From: Chloroflexota bacterium
GTDB lineage: Bacteria; Chloroflexota; Limnocylindria; Limnocylindrales; CSP1-4
Assembly (NCBI GenBank): GCA_013696275.1
Contig: JACCYW010000145.1
Span: 1 to 12,413, forward strand
Direction: 5' to 3'
DNA length: 12,413 nt
The notes beneath the pieces were generated by a model, which searched no databases, had not been told where the DNA came from, and saw nothing but the letters and a program-made list of their open reading frames with translations. This document shows, one piece after another, positions 1-6,072 of this stretch. How positions within the stretch are numbered: the stretch's first letter is position 1; each line of letters begins with the position of its first letter. A program made the translations under genes and the position numbers.

Positions 1-204
1 CGGTTCGCCAGGACGCGACGGTACGCCGCGAGCACGGACATTGAGCTTCATCCTCGACCGGGCCACGGGATGCGGCGCTGTCAGCCACTTTACAGGTCGC
101 GAGTCGGCTCGGAGGTTGACCTAGGGAGGTGGGAAGCGGCACGCTAGCGGCTGCGAGCGAGACTCCCCGCCCGGGGCGGCGCGCGTCGAAGTGGAGAGGA
201 CACG
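1..204. other. Left-edge stretch with no supported gene
   Basis: I see no convincing gene here. All three plus-strand frames entering from the left edge hit stops by about position 150 and encode nothing I recognise. A minus-strand ATG at 51..49 opens 17 codons to the edge but has no properly spaced ribosome binding site. A TTGACC hexamer (116..121) looks like a -35 element, but no -10 sits at a normal distance, so I do not call a promoter. A short GC-rich inverted repeat (CCGCC/GGCGG, 167..171 and 175..179) lies just before the ribosome binding site of the gene at 205. This stretch probably holds the promoter and leader of that gene. Confidence 0.4.
193..199 (+). promoter_or_regulatory. Ribosome binding site of the 63-residue protein gene
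   Basis: GGAGAGG lies 5 bases before the ATG at 205. It is a good Shine-Dalgarno match at usable spacing and the main reason for treating the short ORF that follows as a real gene. Confidence 0.6.
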
Positions 205-396
205 ATGACCAACGAGAACGAACGAGCCCAGGATCAGGGTGGCGACGCGGCTCCCCAGACCAACGACGACGACACCCAAGGCAACGTCTTTCTGCCCGAC
301 CCTTCCGCCTCCCGCGAGCTCGCGCGCAGCCGGGAGCGAGAGGTCGAGCGAGCCGCTCGCGAGCGGCAACGTCGCAACGAAGCGCGAGGTCGCTGA
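205..396 (+). CDS. Small charged hypothetical protein (63 aa)
   Basis: I do not recognise a family. The protein is entirely hydrophilic, with no membrane segment, signal peptide or cysteine. The first half is rich in D, N, Q and E and looks disordered. A short stretch (NVFLPDPSASREL, about residues 27-39) leads into a strongly charged C-terminal half of R, E and A (about residues 37-63) likely to form a single amphipathic or coiled helix. Support for a real gene is the GGAGAGG site 5 bases before the ATG and a strong perfect hairpin 32 bases after the TGA. It stands alone, codirectional with the gene at 619 and opposite to the purine operon. The basic, arginine-rich helix could bind nucleic acid or a partner protein, but that is a guess. 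Confidence 0.6.
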   Translation: MTNENERAQDQGGDAAPQTNDDDTQGNVFLPDPSASRELARSREREVERAARERQRRNEARGR

Positions 397-427
397 CCGA
401 GCGAGACTCTGACGATCGGTACTACCG

Positions 428-455
428 CGATGACCGGGCTGGGGCCCGGTCATCG
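428..455 (+). terminator. Perfect 12-bp GC-rich hairpin, probable terminator
   Basis: A perfect inverted repeat has arms 428..439 and 444..455 (CGATGACCGGGC and its complement) around a 4-base TGGG loop. It begins 32 bases after the stop of the small gene at 205..396, where a terminator is expected. Neither side has a T-run, so it is not a canonical intrinsic terminator. High-GC bacteria often lack the T-tract. It could instead protect the 3' end of the transcript. Confidence 0.5.
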
Positions 456-604
456 GTCTGTCTGGGACATGACAGCCTTGCTGAGGCCTACTGGTCGCGG
501 TCGAAGGCAGGGGTTCGACCGGCTGGCTGTCCGCGGCGCGATGGTCGGTGCGAGCATCCCGACCTGATGATGGGTCCCTAAGAGCCGCTCGACCGAGTGG
601 CGGG

Positions 605-611
605 AAGGAGG
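605..611 (+). promoter_or_regulatory. Strong ribosome binding site of the 66-residue protein gene
   Basis: AAGGAGG lies 7 bases before the ATG at 619, a near-ideal Shine-Dalgarno at ideal spacing. It fixes the start and is strong evidence that the short ORF is translated. Confidence 0.75.
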
Positions 612-618
612 ACCCGAG

Positions 619-819
619 ATGCACCCGCTGACACTGGAGACACTGGCGTCGTCCCACCAGGCAGACCTGCTCGCAGAGGCGGCCAACGATCGCCTGGCGA
701 CGTCAGCTCACGCAACCCGTCAAAGCGGTCACTCGCCGGCTCGCCTTCTGCGAGTGCGGCACGGACTGGCCACCACGTTGGCCGCTGCGGCGCTGATCAT
801 CGCTCTCAGCTTGAGCTGA
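619..819 (+). CDS. Small single-pass membrane protein, unknown function (66 aa)
   Basis: I do not recognise a named family. About residues 1-35 are a predicted amphipathic helix (LASSHQADLLAEAANDRLA pattern). A basic stretch follows (residues 42-48, RLLRVRH), then a hydrophobic segment of about 17 residues at the extreme C-terminus (about 49-65). That order suggests a tail-anchored protein with the N-terminal helix in the cytoplasm, by the positive-inside rule. The AAGGAGG site 7 bases upstream gives strong support for the start. The gene is convergent with the minus-strand gene at 830..1342, with only 10 bases between stop codons. There is no catalytic motif, so a structural, regulatory or protein-binding role is more likely than an enzyme. 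Function is unknown. Confidence 0.65.
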   Translation: MHPLTLETLASSHQADLLAEAANDRLATSAHATRQSGHSPARLLRVRHGLATTLAAAALIIALSLS

Positions 820-820
820 G
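805..820. terminator. Short inverted repeat at the convergent gene junction
   Basis: CTCAGC, a TTGA loop, then GCTGAG form a perfect 6-bp hairpin that includes the TGA stop of the gene at 619..819 and ends 9 bases short of the stop of the opposing gene. It has no T-run. It could act as a weak bidirectional transcription block, but a stem this short may be chance. Confidence 0.25.
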
Positions 821-829
821 GCGCGAGGT

Positions 830-1342
830 TCAGGCCGCGTCGTCGTGCGAGACGGCGCCACTCCTCTCATCGGAGGAGACTTCATCCGGCTGGCCGGGCG
901 CCGCTCGGCGGTCGGGGGTCGAGCGCAGGTCGGCGGCCACCCGCTCGCTGCGCGCGGCGACCTTCTGACCGACCGAGTCGGTCATCTGGGCGGCCCGGTG
1001 AGCGATGGGACCGGCCTTCATCGCGGCGGTCGAGGCGAGCTCGGCGGCCTTGGCCGCGACCTCCCGCAGAGCCGGCGAGGCCTGGGTAGCAAGGGCATCG
1101 ATCATCTGCTGCAGTTGCGTGACCATCTGGTGGGCGTCCGGTCCCCGGCGCGCAGAGCCGGCGGCATCACCCTCGGTCCCCGGCGAGCCGGCGGAGCTAT
1201 CGTTGGGCGAGCTATCGTCCGGCGCCGGGCTATCGTCCGGGCCGGGCAGCTCGATGGTGTCGCCCGGATCCGCGGCCGGTGCCGCGTCGGTCGGGTTCAT
1301 GCTGTCATCCGTCTCTGGGTTGCTGCTTCGCTGTTGGTCCAT
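830..1342 (-). CDS. Acidic/alanine-rich helical hypothetical protein (170 aa)
   Basis: I do not recognise a family. Residues 1-70 are low-complexity, rich in D, S, P, G and A with repeated DDS units, and surely disordered and acidic. Residues about 71-140 (from HQMVTQLQQMIDAL through SERVAADLR) are alanine-rich, free of proline except at two points, and should form long amphipathic helices or a coiled coil. The last 30 residues are again disordered and charged. There are no cysteines, membrane segments or signal peptide. ATG 1342 is chosen because AAGGAGG lies exactly 7 bases before it; the open frame extends further upstream but only over purNH. It is codirectional with the purine operon, 52 bases after purNH, with no clear promoter between, so cotranscription is possible. 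The helical part resembles phasin-like or other scaffold proteins in style only. Confidence 0.7.
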   Translation of the reverse strand: MDQQRSSNPETDDSMNPTDAAPAADPGDTIELPGPDDSPAPDDSSPNDSSAGSPGTEGDAAGSARRGPDAHQMVTQLQQMIDALATQASPALREVAAKAAELASTAAMKAGPIAHRAAQMTDSVGQKVAARSERVAADLRSTPDRRAAPGQPDEVSSDERSGAVSHDDAA

Positions 1343-1349
1343 GGCAAGG

Positions 1350-1356
1350 CCTCCTT
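1350..1356 (-). promoter_or_regulatory. Ribosome binding site deciding the start at 1342
   Basis: On the minus strand AAGGAGG is followed by 7 bases and then ATG (1342..1340). This selects the 170-residue form over longer in-frame starts that would lie inside purNH. It is a much better site than those of most pur genes in the window. Confidence 0.75.
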
Positions 1357-1394
1357 CAGACGATGCTACTCCGACCCTCGCCGGGGCGCGTCGA

Positions 1395-3545
1395 TCAGTG
1401 CCGGAAGTGGCGCCGGCCGGTGAGCAGCATCGTGCCGCCACATGCCTCGACCGCCGCGATGACCTCAGCGTCGCGCTTGGAGCCGCCTGGTTGCACGAAG
1501 GCCCTGACACCCGCCTCGAGGCAGGCCCGGACGCCATCGGCGAACGGGAAGAAGGCATCGGAGGCACACGCCGCGCCGGCTGCACGGTCGGCCGCCTTCG
1601 CCACCGCCAGACGGGCACTGTCGAGGCGACTCATCTGGCCGGCACCGACGCCCACCACGGAGCTGTCGCGCGTGAGCACGATGGCGTTGGAGGAGACGTG
1701 TCGGGACACGCGCCACGCCAGGTCCAGCTCGGCCACCTCCGTCTCGGTCGGGGCTCTGGTGGTCGCCAGCTGCCAGCTGGCGGGCTCATCCGGCGACCCG
1801 AGTCGGTCGGCCTCCGTGGCCAACACTGCGCCACCCGCCGAGCGCAGTTCGAGCGCCGGCAACGCTGCCTTCATGAGGGTCGGGTCGGTCAGCAGTCGAA
1901 AGCCGCGCTTCAGGCCGAGTATCTGTCGGGCACGTTCATGGAAGTCCTCCGCCACCAGCACCTCCAGGAAGGTCCGCGAGATGCGCTCGGCGAGATGGAC
2001 ATCGACCTTGCCGCGCAGGGCGGCCACGCCACCGAAAGCGCTGACCGGATCACCCGCCAGGGCAGCATCCCAGGCGGTCGCGAGGTCGGTCGCTTCCGCC
2101 GCGCCGCATGGGTTGCCATGCTTGACGATGACGGCCGCCGGGCCGCGCAGATCGCGACAGATGCCCGCCGCCGCGGAGACATCGAGCAGGTTGTTGTAAG
2201 AAAGGTCGCCGTCGGCTGACCAACCATCCGAGGCCGCCACGGATGCCAGGGTCGATGGGCCTGCTGCGTGACGGTACAGGGCCGCCCGCTGGTGTGGGTT
2301 CTCCCCATAGCGAAGGGTCCGCACGCGTTCGAGGCGCAGGTCCATGACCACCGGCAGAGTCTCGCCCTGTGCCTCTTCCTCCGATCCGAGGAAGCGCCCC
2401 AGGGAAGTGGCGATGATCGACTCGTAGCGGGCAGTGTGAGCGAAAGCCTTCCGCGCGAGCTCACGGCGCATCGCAGCGGGGACCGACCCGTCGGCCGAAA
2501 GGGCGCTCACCGTCGGCCGGTAGTCGGCCGGGTCCGTCAGCACGGCGACCCAAGCATGGTTCTTGGCGGCCGCCCGGACCAGGGTCGGGCCACCGATATC
2601 GATCTCTTCGATGAGCTCGGGCAGGGTCACTCCCGGGCGCCGAGCAGCATCCTCGAACGGGTACAGGTTGACCACCACCAACTGGAACGGATCGATCCCC
2701 GAGTCGGCCAGCGCAGCGCGATGGGTCGGCTTGCCCAGGTCGGCCAGCACGCCGGCTGCGATGCGTGGATGGAGCGTCTTGACGCGACCGTCGAGCATCT
2801 CCGGGGTCCCGGTCACCGTCGCTACGTCGGTCACGTCAAGACCAGCCTCGCGCAGGGCGCGGGCTGTGCCGCCGGTGGAGACCAGCTCGAAACCGAACTC
2901 GGCCAGGGCTTGCCCCAGATCGGTCAGCCCGTGCTTGTCCGAGACGCTCAACAGGGCGCGCTTGGGCGGTCCCGCCGGAGTGCCATCGCGGAGGCGAGCA
3001 GCGACCACCCTGGGCAGCAGCGTGTGCTCGACCGCATGCAGTCGAGCCAGCAGGCTTGCCCGGTCATCGCTCGATGCGATGGGTATGGCGTCCTGGGCCA
3101 GGATGGTGCCACCGTCCAGCGTCTCGTCGACCAGGTGGATGGTGACCCCAGTGACGCGGACCCCGGCGCGCAGGGCCTCGCCCACGGCGTCAGGACCCGG
3201 GAATGACGGCAGCAGGCTGGGGTGGACGTTGATCATCAGGCCGGGGAAGCGAGACAGCGTCGTCGGCCCTATGAGCCGCTTGAAGCCGGCCAGTACGACC
3301 AGGTCCGCTCGTGCCGCCAGCAACCCTTCGGCCATCGCCGAATCCCAGGCCTGACGGGTCGGTTGGTCGCGCGGGTCAAGCATGAGCGTCGCGATGCCCG
3401 CTGCCGCCGCCCGCGCCAGGGCCGGGCACGGTCGGTCGGCGAGGACCAGGACGATCGCCCCGCCGAGGGCGCCGCGCCGCTCGGCGCGTATCAGCGCCGC
3501 GAGGTTGGTCCCCTCCCCCGACACACAGACCGCGATGCGCTTCAC
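1395..3545 (-). CDS. purNH: PurN-PurH fusion: GAR transformylase + AICAR transformylase/IMP cyclohydrolase
   Basis: A single 716-residue frame encodes three activities. Residues 1-190 are phosphoribosylglycinamide formyltransferase (step 3): the NVHPSLLPSFPG motif carries N106 and H108, and D144 lies in ETLDGG, the same positions as the E. coli PurN catalytic triad. After a short linker (about 186-195), residues 196-716 are PurH. The IMP cyclohydrolase part starts at RALLSVSDKHG and has GRVKTLHP (253-260), VNLYPF and IDIGGPTLVRAAAKNH. The AICAR transformylase part has RYGENPHQ (412-419), KHGNPCG (475-481) and QPGGSKRD (685-692). Both transformylases use 10-formyl-tetrahydrofolate. The GTG start overlaps the purM stop (GTGA) and gives the usual VKRIAV opening. 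No stop, or well-placed internal start with a ribosome site, appears at the domain boundary. Both halves are full length, so this is a true fusion, not decay. Confidence 0.95.
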   Translation of the reverse strand: MKRIAVCVSGEGTNLAALIRAERRGALGGAIVLVLADRPCPALARAAAAGIATLMLDPRDQPTRQAWDSAMAEGLLAARADLVVLAGFKRLIGPTTLSRFPGLMINVHPSLLPSFPGPDAVGEALRAGVRVTGVTIHLVDETLDGGTILAQDAIPIASSDDRASLLARLHAVEHTLLPRVVAARLRDGTPAGPPKRALLSVSDKHGLTDLGQALAEFGFELVSTGGTARALREAGLDVTDVATVTGTPEMLDGRVKTLHPRIAAGVLADLGKPTHRAALADSGIDPFQLVVVNLYPFEDAARRPGVTLPELIEEIDIGGPTLVRAAAKNHAWVAVLTDPADYRPTVSALSADGSVPAAMRRELARKAFAHTARYESIIATSLGRFLGSEEEAQGETLPVVMDLRLERVRTLRYGENPHQRAALYRHAAGPSTLASVAASDGWSADGDLSYNNLLDVSAAAGICRDLRGPAAVIVKHGNPCGAAEATDLATAWDAALAGDPVSAFGGVAALRGKVDVHLAERISRTFLEVLVAEDFHERARQILGLKRGFRLLTDPTLMKAALPALELRSAGGAVLATEADRLGSPDEPASWQLATTRAPTETEVAELDLAWRVSRHVSSNAIVLTRDSSVVGVGAGQMSRLDSARLAVAKAADRAAGAACASDAFFPFADGVRACLEAGVRAFVQPGGSKRDAEVIAAVEACGGTMLLTGRRHFRH

Positions 3546-4657
3546 GCCGTCTCGATGTAGCGCGACGGGCCCGTCTCGGTGGCGGCCACCACCTGACCGA
3601 TCGGCCACGCCTGGACGCCGCGCGCCTCGAGCAGCGTGAGGACCGACCTGGCGGCATCCGGTTCGACCACGACGGCCATCCCGATACCGGCGTTGAAGGT
3701 GGCTCGAAGCTCCGGCCCGGCCATGCCGGCAGCCCGACGTACCAGCTCGATGACCGGCGGCACGGGCCACGTTCCGGGCGTGACGGTTATGCCCAGGCTG
3801 GGCATCACCGACCGGGGCAGATTGCCGGCCAGGCCACCACCCGTCACGTGGGCCAACCCGCCGATGCGGAAGCCATCCTCGCGGGCATGTCCCAGGAGGG
3901 CCAGGATGTGCGCCGCATAGATGCGCGTGGCGGTGAGCAGGGCCTCGCCCAGGTCCAGGCCAGGGCCGACCGGCTGACCTAGTCGGAGGCTGCGCTCGAC
4001 GAGCATCGCGCGCACCAGCGAGTACCCATTGGCATGGAGGCCCGACGAGGCCAGCCCGAGCACGATGTCGCGCTCGCGGGCCGCCCTGCCATCGATGAGC
4101 TCGGCCCGCTCGACTACCCCGGCCGCGAAGCCCGCCAGATCGAAGGCATCCTCCGCCATCAGCCCGGGGTGCTCGGCGGTCTCACCGCCGACCAATTCGC
4201 ATCCGACCGACGCGCAGGCGCGCGAGATCCCCGCGACCACTTCTGCCACGGCTTCCGGCACCACCCGCCCGACCGCCAGGTAGTCCAGGAACCAGAGCGG
4301 TCGCGCCCCATGACAGACCAGGTCGTCCACGCACATCGCGACCAGGTCCGCGCCGATGGTGTCGCGGCGGCCGAGCAGCCGGGCGATCTCCGTCTTGGTT
4401 CCGACCCCGTCGGTGGCCGTGACCAGGAGCGGCTCGCGAAGGCCGGTCGGCAGCGGGACGGCGGCGGCGAACCCGCCCAGCGCACCAAGCACGTCGCTGC
4501 TACCAGCCAGCCGCGCCTTGATCAGCTCGACCGCCCGATCGCCGGCGGCGACATCGACGCCGGCGCGGGCATAGGACCGGCCCGGGTCCGGCGTCGACCC
4601 TGACGCAACGAAAGCCTGCCGGCTGCTCAGCGGCGCGCCAGATGACTTCGCCGTCAG
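3542..4657 (-). CDS. purM: Phosphoribosylformylglycinamidine cyclo-ligase (AIR synthetase), CTG start
   Basis: PurM closes the imidazole ring of FGAM with ATP to make AIR (step 5). Family motifs are clear: SYARAGVDVAAGDRAVELI near the N-terminus, ATDGVGTK (81-88), DTIGADLVAMCVDD (99-112), GCELVGGETAEHPG (152-165), ASSGLHANGYSLVR and HVTGGGLAGNLPR. The length is 371 residues counted from CTG 4657, within the usual 340-370 range plus a short N-terminal extension. The start is a problem. Between the purF stop and the first conserved residues there is no in-frame ATG, GTG or TTG. The best candidate is CTG at 4657..4655, which overlaps the purF stop as CTGA, like the neighbouring junctions. A G-rich stretch (GGGGGTGG, 4662..4669) lies 4 bases upstream. 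The identity is certain; the start is inferred. Confidence 0.93.
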   Translation of the reverse strand: MTAKSSGAPLSSRQAFVASGSTPDPGRSYARAGVDVAAGDRAVELIKARLAGSSDVLGALGGFAAAVPLPTGLREPLLVTATDGVGTKTEIARLLGRRDTIGADLVAMCVDDLVCHGARPLWFLDYLAVGRVVPEAVAEVVAGISRACASVGCELVGGETAEHPGLMAEDAFDLAGFAAGVVERAELIDGRAARERDIVLGLASSGLHANGYSLVRAMLVERSLRLGQPVGPGLDLGEALLTATRIYAAHILALLGHAREDGFRIGGLAHVTGGGLAGNLPRSVMPSLGITVTPGTWPVPPVIELVRRAAGMAGPELRATFNAGIGMAVVVEPDAARSVLTLLEARGVQAWPIGQVVAATETGPSRYIETA

Positions 4658-6069
4658 CCGGCCACCCCCGTCCCCTCCAGGATGGACTTGCGGTCGCCTG
4701 GGTCGTACGGGACAGGTATCGGGTAGCGTCCGTCGAAGCAGGCGAAGCAGAAGCGCTCGCGAGGCAGGCCGATACCCGACAGCACCCCGCCGATGGACAG
4801 ATAGGCGAGTGAATCGGCACCCAGGAAGTCGCGGATGCCCTCGCGGTCCAGCCGCGACGCGATCAGCTCGGTCTCGATCTGGGTATCGATACCGTAGAAG
4901 CACGGATGGTGGATGGGCGGTGCGCTGATGCGCAGGTGTACCTCCATCGCCCCGGCTCGGCGCAGCATCTCCACGATGCGCCGGGTGGTGGTCCCGCGCA
5001 CGATCGAATCGTCGACCACGACCAACCTGCGCCCGCGCACCTGGTCAGGCAGGGGGTTCAGCTTCACGGTCACGCCTCGCTGGCGGAGCGCCTGGCTGGG
5101 CTGGATGAAGGTCCGGCCGGCGTACCTGTTCTTGATCATCCCCTCGCGGAAGGGGATGCCACTCGCCTCAGCGTAGCCGGCCGCTGCGGCCGCGCCAGTA
5201 TCGGGCACCGGCATCACCAGGTCGGCGTCGGCCGGAGCCTCCCGCGCCAGCTCCTCGCCCATCCGCCGGCGCACCTCGTAGAGGTTGCGACCCAGCATGT
5301 AGGAATCGGGTCGAGCGAAATAGATCAGCTCGAATACGCACAGCTGTTCGCGACCCTCAGCGAAGCGGACCGACCGCGGACCCGCCGAATCGCCCAGAAC
5401 CACCATCTCGCCCGGCTCTACATCTCGCACGTAGGTGCCACCCAGCACCTCGATGGCACAGGTCTCGGAGGCGAGCACCCAGCCCTGAGTCTCACCTGGC
5501 TCGGACGAGGGCAGTCGACCGAGCACCAGCGGACGGATGCCGAAAGGGTCGCGGATGCCGGCCAGCCGCGTGCCATCCATGGCCACCAGGGAATACGCAC
5601 CCGAGACCCTCGGCAGCAGCCCCATCAGCGCCTCGACCAGATCTGCCCCCGGCTCGTCGGCCAGGAGCGCCGTGAGCAGGTCCGTATCGGAGGTCCCGAC
5701 CAGGCGGTCGCGCCCACCGGCGAGTCCGTCCAGCAGCTGACGGGTGTTGACCAGATTGCCGTTATGGCCGAGTGCGACCGCTCGGCGTGGCCCGATCCGG
5801 AAGCTGGGCTGGCTGTTCTCCCAGACCGTCGCGCCGGTCGTCGAGTAGCGACAGTGGGCGATGGCGCGATCGCCCCGCAGCGACGGCAGGCGTCGGTCGT
5901 CGAGGACCTGGGCGACCATGCCCAGATCCTTGTAGACCATGACGTCCGTTCCCTCGCCGACCGCCAGCCCGGCCGACTCCTGACCACGATGCTGCAACGC
6001 GAACAGCGCCAGCGCGGCAAGTGGTGCCGCCTCCTGCCCAGGCGCATAGACCCCGACCACGCCACACAT
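4654..6069 (-). CDS. purF: Amidophosphoribosyltransferase (glutamine PRPP amidotransferase)
   Basis: PurF makes phosphoribosylamine from PRPP and glutamine, the committed first step. The 471-residue protein opens Met-Cys-Gly, so Cys2 is the N-terminal nucleophile of the glutaminase domain. AHCRYSTTG (71-79), GHNGNL (101-106) and GTSDTD (125-130) complete that site. The phosphoribosyltransferase half has FELIYFARPDS (246-256), PVPDTG (287-292) and the PRPP loop VVVDDSIVRGTT (350-361). Cysteines 244, 390, 441 and 444 match the four [4Fe-4S] ligands of the Bacillus enzyme by context (CVFELIYFARPDS, HHPCFYGID, CFACF). Unlike the Bacillus enzyme there is no propeptide: an in-frame TAG lies only two codons upstream of the ATG, so none can be encoded. 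It starts 3 bases after purL and its stop overlaps the inferred purM start. Confidence 0.97.
   Translation of the reverse strand: MCGVVGVYAPGQEAAPLAALALFALQHRGQESAGLAVGEGTDVMVYKDLGMVAQVLDDRRLPSLRGDRAIAHCRYSTTGATVWENSQPSFRIGPRRAVALGHNGNLVNTRQLLDGLAGGRDRLVGTSDTDLLTALLADEPGADLVEALMGLLPRVSGAYSLVAMDGTRLAGIRDPFGIRPLVLGRLPSSEPGETQGWVLASETCAIEVLGGTYVRDVEPGEMVVLGDSAGPRSVRFAEGREQLCVFELIYFARPDSYMLGRNLYEVRRRMGEELAREAPADADLVMPVPDTGAAAAAGYAEASGIPFREGMIKNRYAGRTFIQPSQALRQRGVTVKLNPLPDQVRGRRLVVVDDSIVRGTTTRRIVEMLRRAGAMEVHLRISAPPIHHPCFYGIDTQIETELIASRLDREGIRDFLGADSLAYLSIGGVLSGIGLPRERFCFACFDGRYPIPVPYDPGDRKSILEGTGVAG
4662..4669 (-). promoter_or_regulatory. Possible ribosome binding site of purM
   Basis: GGGGGTGG on the minus strand ends 4 bases before the inferred CTG start of purM. 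A better-matching GGAGG (4674..4678) lies 16 bases before it, which is rather far. Either could help reinitiation after purF terminates. The match is only fair. Confidence 0.35.
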
Positions 6070-6072
6070 CCG

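Larger units (their letters stand above)
397..618. other. Intergenic region with three inverted repeats
   Basis: No gene is supported in this 222-base stretch between two plus-strand small genes. Besides the 12-bp hairpin at 428..455 it holds an 8-bp perfect inverted repeat (498..505 with 514..521, CGGTCGAA/TTCGACCG, 8-base loop) and a 6-bp one (543..548 with 559..564, GGTCGG/CCGACC, 10-base loop). The last two share a GGTCG core. A GGTTCGACC string resembles a tRNA T-loop, but the flanking stem does not pair. The region may be the 5' leader of the gene at 619 or a small structured RNA. GC-rich sequence makes short hairpins by chance, so only the 12-bp one is clearly notable. Confidence 0.35.

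Noticed and set aside
1..51. Possible start of a minus-strand gene (ATG at 51..49, MKLNVRARGV)
   Set aside because: Only 17 codons are visible, the GAGG before the ATG touches it with no spacing, and the sequence matches no family I know. The opening faintly recalls ribosome hibernation factors but diverges at once.
1..122. Plus-strand open frames entering from the left edge and ending at 44 and 122
   Set aside because: Either could be the end of an upstream gene, but they are too short, with no recognisable motif, to choose between them or against the opposite strand.
116..150. Promoter with TTGACC at 116..121
   Set aside because: No -10-like hexamer is found at 16-18 bases; the nearest TAGCGG is 23 bases away.
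490..535. tRNA-like T-loop string GGTTCGACC
   Set aside because: The bases on either side do not form a 5-bp T-stem, and no acceptor, D or anticodon arm can be built around it.
121..686. Minus-strand open frames over the left intergenic region and the small genes
   Set aside because: They are low-complexity R/S/P-rich translations without ribosome sites. They overlap two plus-strand genes that have good sites.
1343..1394. Promoter or terminator between purNH and the gene at 830..1342
   Set aside because: A weak TAGCAT could be a -10 but its best -35 (TCGACG) is 20 bases away, and no stable hairpin is present.
1005..2219. Long plus-strand open frames opposite purNH, and similar ones opposite purM, purF, purL, purC and purB
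   Set aside because: In GC-rich coding DNA long antisense frames are expected. These have no ribosome sites or family motifs, while the minus-strand frames carry complete catalytic sites.
2930..2970. Separate purH gene starting inside the fused frame
   Set aside because: The only nearby in-frame start is a TTG within the first conserved PurH strand, without a Shine-Dalgarno, and no stop separates the domains.
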